Positions 51,628 to 57,958 of a DNA stretch of 57,958 nucleotides are shown here, in pieces; the first letter of the stretch is position 1, and each line of letters begins with the position of its first letter. The notes under the pieces are model-generated. The model was given only the letters and a program-made list of their open reading frames with translations. It did no database searches and was not told where the DNA came from. The DNA is from Halobacteriales archaeon QS_1_68_20 (GTDB lineage: Archaea; Halobacteriota; Halobacteria; Halobacteriales; PXRE01): positions 70,682-128,639 of the forward strand of contig PXRE01000008.1 of NCBI GenBank assembly GCA_003021085.1. The letters are read 5' to 3'. The translations under genes and the position numbers were made by a program.

Positions 51628-52785
51628 ATGGACGAGGAGCACTTCGAGACCCGTGCCATCCACGCCGGCCAGGAACCGGACGAGGAGACGGGGGCCATCA
51701 TGACGCCCATCTACGCCAACTCCACGTACGTCCAGGACGGCCCCGGCGACGACCGGGGCTACGAGTACTCCCGGACGGGCAACCCCACCCGGACGGACTT
51801 GGAGGAGAACCTCGCCAGCCTGGAGGGCGGGGAGTACGGCCGCTGTTTCTCCTCGGGGATGGGTGCGATCAACACCGTCCTGAACCTGCTGGAGTCGGGC
51901 GACCACGTCGTCTCCAGCGACGACGTCTACGGGGGCACCCGCCGCATCTTCGACCAGGTGTACGAGCAGTACGACCTGGAGTTCTCCTACGTCGACATGA
52001 GCGACCACGAGGCGGTCCGGGACGCCATGCGGCCCGAGACCGAACTGCTGTGGGTGGAGACGCCCACGAACCCGCTGATGCGCGTCGTCGACCTCGCCGC
52101 GATGGTCGAGATCGCCGACGAGTTCGACGCGCTCTGTGCGGTCGACAACACCTTCGCCACCCCCTACCTCCAGCGGCCCCTGGAGTTCGGCGCCAACGTG
52201 GTCGTCCAGTCGCTGACGAAGTACCTCGGCGGCCACTCCGACGCGGTCGGTGGCGCACTGGTCACCGACGACCCCGACCTCGACGAGGAGTTCGGCTTCT
52301 ACCAGAACGCCGTCGGCGCGACGCCGGACCCCCACGGCTGTTTCCTGGTCCTGCGCGGGACCAAGACCCTCCCGGTGCGAATGGACCGCCACTGCGAGAA
52401 CGCCCGCGAACTGGCCCGGTGGCTGGACGACCGCCCGGAGGTCTCCCGCGTCTACTACCCCGGCCTCCCGTCGCACTCGACCCACGACGTCGCCGCCCGC
52501 CAGATGGACGACTTCGGCGGGATGCTGTCGTTCGAACTGGACGCCACCCTGGAGGAGACTAGCGAAGTCGTCTCCTCGACGGAGGTGTTCGCCCTCGCGG
52601 AGAGTCTCGGCGGCGTCGAGAGCCTCATCGAGCAACCGGCCGCGATGACCCACGCCTCGATCCCGCCCGAGGAGCGTGAGGCCATCGGCCTCACCGACGG
52701 CCTCGTCCGCGTCTCGGTGGGCATCGAACACGTCGAGGACCTCCGGGCGGACCTCAGGGACGCCATCGAGGGCGTGCTGGGTTGA
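51628..52785 (+). CDS. Cystathionine gamma-synthase/beta-lyase family PLP enzyme
   Basis: The 385-aa protein is a Cys/Met metabolism PLP-dependent enzyme: FETRAIHAGQEPDEETGAIM at the N-terminus, the PLP phosphate-binding SGMGAINTVL, WVETPTNPLMRVVDL, and the Schiff-base Lys in SLTKYLGGHSDAVGGAL. Such enzymes make or cleave cystathionine in methionine and cysteine metabolism; the exact reaction (gamma-synthase, gamma-lyase or O-acetylhomoserine sulfhydrylase) cannot be told apart here. The ATG at 51628 matches the family start. A GC-rich gap separates it from the broken gene upstream. Confidence 0.94.
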   Translation: MDEEHFETRAIHAGQEPDEETGAIMTPIYANSTYVQDGPGDDRGYEYSRTGNPTRTDLEENLASLEGGEYGRCFSSGMGAINTVLNLLESGDHVVSSDDVYGGTRRIFDQVYEQYDLEFSYVDMSDHEAVRDAMRPETELLWVETPTNPLMRVVDLAAMVEIADEFDALCAVDNTFATPYLQRPLEFGANVVVQSLTKYLGGHSDAVGGALVTDDPDLDEEFGFYQNAVGATPDPHGCFLVLRGTKTLPVRMDRHCENARELARWLDDRPEVSRVYYPGLPSHSTHDVAARQMDDFGGMLSFELDATLEETSEVVSSTEVFALAESLGGVESLIEQPAAMTHASIPPEEREAIGLTDGLVRVSVGIEHVEDLRADLRDAIEGVLG

Positions 52786-52792
52786 GGGCGCG

Positions 52793-52923
52793 CTACTCGC
52801 TGTCGTGACGTCCGGAACGGTCAGTTCTCCAGCGTCGAGCGCTAGCTTGAACGGCCGCCAGTACCAACGCTTCTCACCGTCGGAGTACTGGGAGACTATC
52901 TGCATACCCGTCTCGGTCGGCAT
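52793..52923 (-). pseudogene. Possible small protein gene with a frame slip
   Basis: The frame starting MPTETGMQIVSQYSDGEKRW continues YWRPFKLALDAGELTVP, protein-like in composition. In that frame there is no stop before the convergent cystathionine gene, but a one-base shift near 52805 would give the end GRHDSE and a TAG at 52793-52795. It may be a real ~43-aa gene with an indel. No family recognised. Confidence 0.3.
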
Positions 52924-53061
52924 CGAGCGCATCACGGACCTGCGGGACGCGTTCGTGACCGTCCTCGGGTGAGACGCACCGTCGCGCCGCGAGAATCCGC
53001 CCGATCACCCCCGCCAGGTCGGTCGGAGCGGTGCTATTCGAGGGAGATCGACGGTGCGGCT

Positions 53062-53177
53062 CGGCGGCCGTCGGGACGGTACTCCTCGGCAGTGGTCGGG
53101 ACGGCACTGTTCGGCGGCCGTCGGGACGGTACTCCTCGGCAGTGGTCGGGACGGCACTGTTCGGCGGCCGTCGGGGC
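53062..53177. repeat. 50-bp tandem repeat, 2.3 copies, with 25-bp subrepeats
   Basis: Units start at 53062, 53112 and 53162 (partial), each beginning CGGCGGCCGTCGGGACGG. Within a unit the two 25-base halves are imperfect copies of each other (ACGGTACTCCT against ACGGCACTGTT endings). The array ends just before the 3' end of the histidine kinase gene (stop at 53182). It looks like slippage; a terminator or regulatory role is unproven. Confidence 0.85.
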
Positions 53178-53181
53178 GGCA

Positions 53182-54861
53182 CTACCCGGCGGCGGCCGGC
53201 ACCGTCACCGAGACGACGCTGCCGCGGGGGTCGTTCTCCTCGAAGGTGAGTTCGCCGGAGGACAGCGAGACGGTCCACTTCACCAGCCAGAGGCCGAGAC
53301 CGCTGCCGTGTTCCAGCGGCGTCTCCGTGGACGACGAGAGGACCGCCATCTCGTCGTCCGGGATGCCGGGCCCGTCGTCGGCGACGCTCACCACCACGTC
53401 CTCGTCGGTGAGTTCGATCCGGACGGTCACCTGCGGCGCGTCGCCGTCGTTGTGGACGATGGCGTTCTCGACGAGGTTGGCGACCGCCGTCTGGAAGAGG
53501 TCCTCGTCGACGACGATGGCGCGGGCGTCCCGGCGGGACTCGTAGGCGGTCTCGAAGTCGACGGTGGCGTGGGAGTACTCCGCGCGGGCGACTTCGACGA
53601 CCTGCGCGACCACCGTGGGGACGGACACGACCATCCCCGAACCCCGGCGCTGGATGGTCTCCTCGAGGTTGCGGGCCTTGTCGCCGAGTTCGACCACGCG
53701 CTGGGCGCTCTCGTGGGCCTCCTCGACGTACTCGCGGTCGGCGGGGTCGACCTTCTCCTCCAGGACGTTCATGTACCCGGAGATCAGGTTCAGTTCGTTG
53801 CGGATGTTGTGCCGGAGGACGCGGTTGAGGACGCCGATGCGGCGCTCGCGCTCGACGACCTCGGTGACGTCGTTGAGGTAGACGATGCGCCCGGTCTCCC
53901 GGCCCAGGCCGTCGGTCAGGCGGGCCGAGCGGGTGTGGAACACCCGGCGACTGTCCTCGGTCTCGATGACGTACTCTCCGCCGTCGGCGGCGGTGTCCTG
54001 GGGAATCACCTCGTCGACGACCGACCCGACGGCGACGTCGTCGACGACGAGTTCGTGGGCGGTCTCGTTGGCGTCGAGGAGGCGTCCGTCGGTGTCGAGC
54101 ACCACGACCGCGTCGTCGAGCGCGTCGAACACGTACGACCGGGCCGCCGGCACGACGTCGATGAGTCGCCTGCTGAAGACGCCGGCCGCGAACAGCACGG
54201 CGGAGACCGCAAAGCCCAGCGGCGTCGGGTCCACGGCCGAGTGCGGCCAGTCCCGGAAGATGTAGAGGATGCCGGCGATCCAGGGGATCGTGATCCCGAG
54301 GACGACGACGGCCGACTGCGTGCGGTAGAACGGCGACTGCCCGACCGCGGAGAACACCAGCGTGCCCGTAGCGACCGCCAGCAACCCCCAGCCGTAGGCG
54401 GCGAACACCCAGAACCACGCGCCGCGCTCCGTGTCGAGTACGCTCGCGTCCCCGAGGCTGGTCGCCTCGAAGCCACCGTAGAACAGCCCGTGGAACTGCG
54501 TCGTGGCGATGAGGACGATGGTCACCACGGGGACGACCAGCAACGCCGCCACGACCCGACGGGACACCCAGCGATCACGGCCCGCGTACAGCAAGGCGAA
54601 CAGGAAGAACCAGACGGGAGCCGTGGCCACGCCGAGGTACTTCGCGGCCGTCAGCATGACGTACGACGTGGGGTCGAGGGTGAACAGTCGGGCGAGCGAC
54701 CCGAGAATCCACACCGTAAAGGAGAGGACCATCAGGCCGAACACCCGGCCGATCAGCTCGTCGAGGTGCTCGCGGGCGACGTAGACCGTCAGCGTACCGG
54801 TCATCGCCGCCGCGAGCAGGTGGCTCACCCACACGCCGACGAGTAGTGACGATTCGAACAC
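53182..54861 (-). CDS. Membrane-bound sensor histidine kinase (7TM-PAS-HisKA-HATPase)
   Basis: The 559-aa protein has an N-terminal seven-helix region (HisK N-terminal 7TM type, residues 1 to ~225, including ILGSLARLFTLDPTSYVMLT), a PAS domain (FDALDDAVVVLDTDGRLLDA), a dimerisation/phosphoacceptor box with His in VLRHNIRNELNLISGYMNVL, and an ATPase domain with N-box NLVENAIVHNDG, DDGPGIP and GSGLGLWLVKW. It is a typical haloarchaeal kinase; the signal is unknown. No response regulator is adjacent. A TATA-like TTTATATTC lies about 30 bases before the ATG. Confidence 0.94.
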   Translation of the reverse strand: MFESSLLVGVWVSHLLAAAMTGTLTVYVAREHLDELIGRVFGLMVLSFTVWILGSLARLFTLDPTSYVMLTAAKYLGVATAPVWFFLFALLYAGRDRWVSRRVVAALLVVPVVTIVLIATTQFHGLFYGGFEATSLGDASVLDTERGAWFWVFAAYGWGLLAVATGTLVFSAVGQSPFYRTQSAVVVLGITIPWIAGILYIFRDWPHSAVDPTPLGFAVSAVLFAAGVFSRRLIDVVPAARSYVFDALDDAVVVLDTDGRLLDANETAHELVVDDVAVGSVVDEVIPQDTAADGGEYVIETEDSRRVFHTRSARLTDGLGRETGRIVYLNDVTEVVERERRIGVLNRVLRHNIRNELNLISGYMNVLEEKVDPADREYVEEAHESAQRVVELGDKARNLEETIQRRGSGMVVSVPTVVAQVVEVARAEYSHATVDFETAYESRRDARAIVVDEDLFQTAVANLVENAIVHNDGDAPQVTVRIELTDEDVVVSVADDGPGIPDDEMAVLSSSTETPLEHGSGLGLWLVKWTVSLSSGELTFEENDPRGSVVSVTVPAAAG

Positions 54862-54985
54862 CTTTGTTCACTCATATCTCCTAATCGAATATAAAAGGCT
54901 GGCCTTTCGGCAACTGCAGTCCGCCGACCACAGCAGGACTGGCGATTTCCGAAGCCCGACGGGTCCGCCGGATCGAATCCGGAGG

Positions 54986-55517
54986 TCACTCGAACAGGAG
55001 TACCGACGGGAGCGCGGGATTCGAAACCCGCAGCAGGGCGTAGCCGCCGCCGAGACCACGGAACAGCGTCGGGTTCGGACGGGCCCACGCTCCCGATTGC
55101 AACGCCCAGGGTTGGTCGCCGGTCCCGGGGACGAGCGTCCTGGCGATCCGCCCGGCGTGCTGTTCGTGGTGGGGGACGTCCAGTTGCCGTCCCGCCGTCA
55201 GGAGTAGTTCGAGCCGGGAGGCCGCGCCACAGCAGGCGTGGTCGTATCCGGGCACCCGTCCGGTCGGGGTCCCCGACCGCGGGACCGTCCTCTGCGGGGG
55301 CGTCGAGGCGTTCGCGCAGAGTGCGCGCACGGCCGGCTATCCGTCGCTTCCGGGCCGGACCGAGGGTATCGTCGTTCACGGTCGTCCCTCCGACACGGAC
55401 GACGACCGGCAACTGCCGACGGCCGCGGCTACAGACGGCCGTCCGGAACCGGGCCAGGCGGCCTCGACCTCGTCTCGCAGCGAATCGCCGTGCCCGGATT
55501 CGATTGCAACTGACATG
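54986..55517 (-). pseudogene. Relic of a class II lanthionine synthetase (LanM), C-terminal LanC-like part
   Basis: The last intact segment (54986-55330) reads GYDHACCGAASRLELLLTAG and, at its end, LFRGLGGGYALLRVSNPALP then SVLLFE. These match the second zinc-ligand motif (CCG, equivalent to CHG) and the C-terminal GLxGxGYxLLRL...PSVL block of LanC/LanM cyclases. The upstream part to the ATG near 55517 is in other frames and carries stops, and all dehydratase and most cyclase sequence is missing. So a lanthipeptide synthetase once stood here and has been almost deleted. No precursor peptide is evident nearby. The 5' boundary is approximate. Confidence 0.65.
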
Positions 55518-55655
55518 CCACCTACGTATTATCACACCAACAAATTAAAATTTTTATTGTTCAGAAATATAATGTTTTTCACGGAATCAGGACGGGAGAT
55601 CACCGTCGCGGCCGGGTCGCCCACACTGAAAAGGGGCGGCCCCGTAAGGCCGCAC

Positions 55656-56330
55656 ATGCAGCTCGCTGACGGCGTCTACGCGCTCAGCCAGACCGTCGAG
55701 CACGAAGAGGGGCCGACGACCGTCCACCCCGCGGCCGTCGAGACCGAGCGCGGGGTCGTCCTGCTGGACGTCGGGTTCCGGGACCAACTCGACCAGTTGT
55801 CGGGGGCACTGGAGAACGCCGGCCACGACTTCGAGGACGTCTGGGCCGCCCTGATTACCCACCAGGACGGCGACCACGCCGGCGCGCTCGCGGACGTCGT
55901 CGACCGGACGGACGCGGTCGTCATGGCCCACCGGGAGTGCGCCCCCTACCTCGACGGCCGCGAGGACCCCATCAAGGGCGACGGGGACCGGTACCCGCCG
56001 GTGTCGGTCGACGTGGAACTGGTCGACGGCGTGCGGCTGTCGACCGCCGCCGGGCCGATGGAGGTCGTCTTCACGCCCGGGCACGCGCCCGGTCACGTCT
56101 CGTTGTACTTCCCCGGCGAGAAACTGCTGATCGCCGGGGACGCACTGACCGCCCGCGAAGGCGACGTTGCGCCTCCGAGCGAGGAGTACACGCTGGACTA
56201 CGAGGAGGCGACCGAGTCGGTCGGCCGCCTCTCGGAGTACGACGTCTTCCGGACGCTCTGTTACCACGGCGGGTTCGCCGAGCAGGGTACCGGCGCCATC
56301 GCCAAACTCTGGAACGAACTCGTCGCCTGA
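55656..56330 (+). CDS. Metallo-beta-lactamase-fold hydrolase
   Basis: The 224-aa protein has the MBL metal-binding motif ITHQDGDHAGAL (HxDxDH, with Asp replacing the second His of HxHxDH), LDVGFRDQLDQL, TPGHAPGHVSLYFP (third His), AGDALTAREGD and a final CYHGGFAE. It probably binds two metals (Zn or Fe) and hydrolyses a thioester, glyoxalase-type or phosphodiester substrate. The start was set at 55656 (MQLADGVYALSQ), since the longer frame from 55515 runs through AT-rich sequence with no protein features. Confidence 0.92.
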   Translation: MQLADGVYALSQTVEHEEGPTTVHPAAVETERGVVLLDVGFRDQLDQLSGALENAGHDFEDVWAALITHQDGDHAGALADVVDRTDAVVMAHRECAPYLDGREDPIKGDGDRYPPVSVDVELVDGVRLSTAAGPMEVVFTPGHAPGHVSLYFPGEKLLIAGDALTAREGDVAPPSEEYTLDYEEATESVGRLSEYDVFRTLCYHGGFAEQGTGAIAKLWNELVA

Positions 56331-56407
56331 GCGTCTCTCCCGGACGCGCACCGGCCCCTGATCGTCTCCCCCGGACGGGTTTTCCGTGTTCGGCCCGTAG
56401 CCGTGGT

Positions 56408-56821
56408 ATGCGGTACCTCGCAGCGACCGACGGCGACCAGACGAACGAGGTCCTGCTGGAGTACCTCGAACCTCGCCTCCGGCCGGCGGACACCGTCCAC
56501 GTGGTCCAGTCGTTCGAGGGGCAGGGAGAAGCCGCCGTCGTCGAGGAGGACAGCGACAAGTACGTCCGGGGCCGGGAGGCCCTGGACGGCCTGGCGGAGC
56601 GACTCGGCGAATCCGCCGACGTCCGGACGCACCAGCTCGCCCGGGGCAACGAACCCCACGAGGACGTCCTCCAGTTCGCCCACGAGCACGACGTCGACGA
56701 GATCGTCCTCGGCATCCGCCAGCGGCCGGGGACGAAGCGCGCGCTGTTCGGGAGCACGGCCGAGGCGGTCCTCCAGGGTGCCGACCGGCCCGTCGTCGCC
56801 CTCCCGTTGCCGGACTCGTAG
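56408..56821 (+). CDS. Universal stress protein UspA family
   Basis: The 137-aa protein has the Usp fold: an N-terminal strand (MRYLAATDGDQTNE), an EEDSDKYVRGREALDGLAER helix, and the C-terminal EIVLGIRQRP...GSTAEAVLQGADRPVVALPL segment with the G-x2-G-x9-GS/T nucleotide-binding motif in modified form (GIRQRPGTKRALFGSTAEAV). It likely binds ATP or another ligand and takes part in stress response. It follows the MBL gene by 77 bases and may be co-transcribed. Confidence 0.92.
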   Translation: MRYLAATDGDQTNEVLLEYLEPRLRPADTVHVVQSFEGQGEAAVVEEDSDKYVRGREALDGLAERLGESADVRTHQLARGNEPHEDVLQFAHEHDVDEIVLGIRQRPGTKRALFGSTAEAVLQGADRPVVALPLPDS

Positions 56822-56921
56822 CGTGGCCGCCGGCCGGCGGCCGGCCAACTCCCGGCGTCCTCAGGCCCGACCGCCGGCTGGATGGAAAAGACCTATCCCC
56901 CATGTCTACCAACCAGCAGAC

Positions 56922-57269
56922 ATGTCGGTGCGAAGGGTCCTCGCACGGTACGGCGGCAAGGCGGGCGTCGCGCTCGCAGTCGCCGGCGGATTGTTGCTTT
57001 CCCGGGAGTCGTTGCCCGTCGCGGTCCCGCACGCGGTCGTGACGCGAGCGGTGCTACTGGTCGGCGCGGTACTGTTCGCGTCCAGGGTGGCCTTCGTCGT
57101 GATCGATCCGGACGGCGCGGTCGACGCCGGGATGGCGCCGCCGCTCAGGAACGTAGAGGTGACCGTCGAGACGCGGGGCGACCTCTGGAAGGCGGCCGCG
57201 TTCGACCTGCTGGCGGCCGTCGTCTGCCTCGGCCTGGCCGTCCTGTTGCCGTCGCTCCCCGGACGGTGA
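56922..57269 (+). CDS. Small membrane protein, unknown function
   Basis: The 115-aa protein has two to three hydrophobic segments (GVALAVAGGLLLSRESLPVA, TRAVLLVGAVLFASRVAFVV and AAFDLLAAVVCLGLAVLLPS), with a soluble loop VEVTVETRGDLWKA between the second and third. No family recognised. Composition is that of the host genome. It is co-directional with uspA, 100 bases away, and convergent with the aEF1-beta gene. Confidence 0.75.
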   Translation: MSVRRVLARYGGKAGVALAVAGGLLLSRESLPVAVPHAVVTRAVLLVGAVLFASRVAFVVIDPDGAVDAGMAPPLRNVEVTVETRGDLWKAAAFDLLAAVVCLGLAVLLPSLPGR

Positions 57270-57310
57270 GGCGTCCGCTCCCGACGTGGGGGTACCCAGA
57301 AGGAGGAGCG

Positions 57311-57577
57311 TCAGATCCGGCCGACTTCGCCGACTTCGACGCTCTCGACGCCCTCGACGCCGGAGAACGATTCCTCCACGGCCTCGGTGCCGCCGGCGTC
57401 GTCGGGGACGATGACCGTCGGCAGGAGCGCGACGAGGCCGAACGCGACGTCCTCGCGCTCGAAGCCGTTGATCTTGGCGCCCTCGGGCAGCGACTGCTCG
57501 AGTCGCTCCTGGAGGGCGTCGAGGTCGACTTCAGGGCTCTGCGGCATGACCTTCATGTTGGCTGCGACCTTTCCCAT
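57311..57577 (-). CDS. ef1b: Translation elongation factor aEF-1 beta
   Basis: The 88-aa protein ([20 protein letters not shown]) is the archaeal nucleotide-exchange factor for EF-1 alpha. Conserved parts are [20 protein letters not shown] and the end [14 protein letters not shown]. The length is that of the family. It lies two bases after the zinc-finger gene's stop, on the same strand, and the pair likely forms an operon. Confidence 0.94.
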   Translation of the reverse strand: MGKVAANMKVMPQSPEVDLDALQERLEQSLPEGAKINGFEREDVAFGLVALLPTVIVPDDAGGTEAVEESFSGVEGVESVEVGEVGRI

Positions 57578-57579
57578 GG

Positions 57580-57759
57580 TTAGGGCCCCGTGAACCCGCA
57601 CTCCGGGCACTCGTAGAGGTTGCTCTGCTTGCGGCACTTCGCGCAGCGGTAGATCTGGTGCCCGCAGTCCGGGCACTTGAACGCGGCAGCGGTCGTCCCC
57701 GAGATGTTGATCCCGCAGGAGACGCACTTGCGTCGACCGGTCTGTCTGCTCTCGCTCAT
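57580..57759 (-). CDS. Small double zinc-finger protein (HVO_2753-like)
   Basis: The 59-aa protein is too short for usual gene cut-offs. It has four CxxC knuckles: KCVSCG, KCPDCG, RCAKCR and ECPECG, which fit two zinc ions. Its length and motif spacing are those of the characterised Haloferax volcanii zinc-finger micro-protein HVO_2753, which also lies next to the EF-1 beta gene (from memory). Its stop (57580-57582) is followed by two bases and the aEF1-beta ATG. Small proteins of this type affect swarming and biofilm behaviour in Haloferax. Confidence 0.88.
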   Translation of the reverse strand: MSESRQTGRRKCVSCGINISGTTAAAFKCPDCGHQIYRCAKCRKQSNLYECPECGFTGP

Positions 57760-57848
57760 GGGTCACCGTTCCCGCCTCAGGTTTAATCACTTTTCGAATC
57801 TGGGTCCCGGCACTGTTCAGATTCAACCACTCCCTCGACCGCAACCGG

Positions 57849-57958
57849 CCAGAAAGCCCCCGGACGATCTGGAGACGGACACTCGACCACCAACAACCAG
57901 AAAGCCCCCGGACGATCTGGAGACGGACACTCGACCACCAACAACCAGAAAGCCCCCG
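57849..57958. repeat. 48-bp tandem repeat running to the window edge
   Basis: The unit starting CCAGAAAGCCCCCGGACGAT repeats at 57849, 57897 and 57945 (cut by the window end), with no differences in the visible parts. Each unit contains CCAGA...TCTGG, which can pair across CCCCCGG. Period and sequence do not match known haloarchaeal CRISPR repeats, and there are no variable spacers. It is a simple tandem repeat of unknown extent. Confidence 0.9.

Noticed and set aside
54825..55535. 236-codon frame on the - strand as a functional gene
   Set aside because: The LanC-like similarity is in a different frame over part of this stretch, and this frame itself is Arg-rich without motifs; a relic is the better explanation.
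57849..57958. Possible CRISPR array
   Set aside because: The 48-bp units are identical throughout, with no variable spacers, and do not resemble known haloarchaeal CRISPR repeats; no cas gene is near.

Overview
The window comes from a haloarchaeon (class Halobacteria). The evidence is a high-GC chromosome with strongly acidic proteins, twin-arginine (Tat) signals and lipoboxes, a PGF-CTERM surface protein, very short leaders with TATA-like boxes just upstream of start codons, and typical archaeal genes (archaeal DnaG, Lhr helicase, aEF1-beta, hemA for C5 haem synthesis, archaeal cis-prenyltransferases). I see no rRNA, tRNA, CRISPR array, integrase or transposase.

Layout. 1-8.4 kb: an Lrp/AsnC regulator divergent from carA, a secreted alpha/beta hydrolase, a frame-disrupted PQQ/CARDB lipoprotein, and carB; carA and carB share an identical 16-bp upstream motif. 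8.4-9.0 kb: an AT-rich pocket with a cysteine-rich mini-protein. 9-17.5 kb: housekeeping and membrane genes (DUF5815-like, Yip1, SpoIIM, saccharopine-dehydrogenase-like, SDR, creatininase, nicotinate phosphoribosyltransferase, a Tat-lipoprotein S1C protease).

17.6-23.3 kb is the standout: a tandem array of three ~2.1 kb units inserted at the 3' end of lhr. Each unit has a two-gene operon (a Tat-exported ~152-aa beta-rich protein, then a cysteine-rich ~254-aa protein with a degenerate HExxH-like motif) divergent from a ~200-aa lipoprotein. Each unit is bounded by a copy of the last ~40 codons of lhr. One unit carries an in-frame deletion fusing the 254-aa gene to the lhr tail, and one has a frameshifted 152-aa gene. 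The architecture resembles displaced toxin/immunity cassette arrays, but function is not shown by sequence. Intact lhr follows, then a ~280-nt highly structured non-coding element (26.14-26.42 kb), part of which recurs at the window start.

26.4-31 kb: two moeA paralogues (the second with a periplasmic-binding-like C-terminal domain) flank three small unknown genes. 31-36.4 kb: a frameshifted PAC2 gene, two tandem paralogous membrane proteins, a HAD phosphatase, a perfect AT-rich palindrome, pterin dehydratase, hemA and a small conserved gene. 36.5-41.3 kb: a PGF-CTERM surface protein and a large subtilase ending in a dockerin-like module. 41.5-47.6 kb: cold-shock protein, a lower-GC patch with membrane proteins, then two divergent cis-prenyltransferases flanking a cation/proton antiporter, and a DUF92 membrane protein; this suggests polyprenyl-phosphate metabolism. 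47.6-58 kb: dnaG, a TIM-barrel isomerase-like protein, a multiply frameshifted secreted protein, a cystathionine synthase/lyase, a 7TM-PAS histidine kinase, the relic of a class II lanthionine synthetase, a metallo-beta-lactamase-fold enzyme, UspA, and the aEF1-beta/zinc-finger pair, ending in a 48-bp tandem repeat at the window edge.

Several genes are broken by single-base indels, at least two of them next to G/C homopolymers, so assembly error must be weighed against true pseudogenes.
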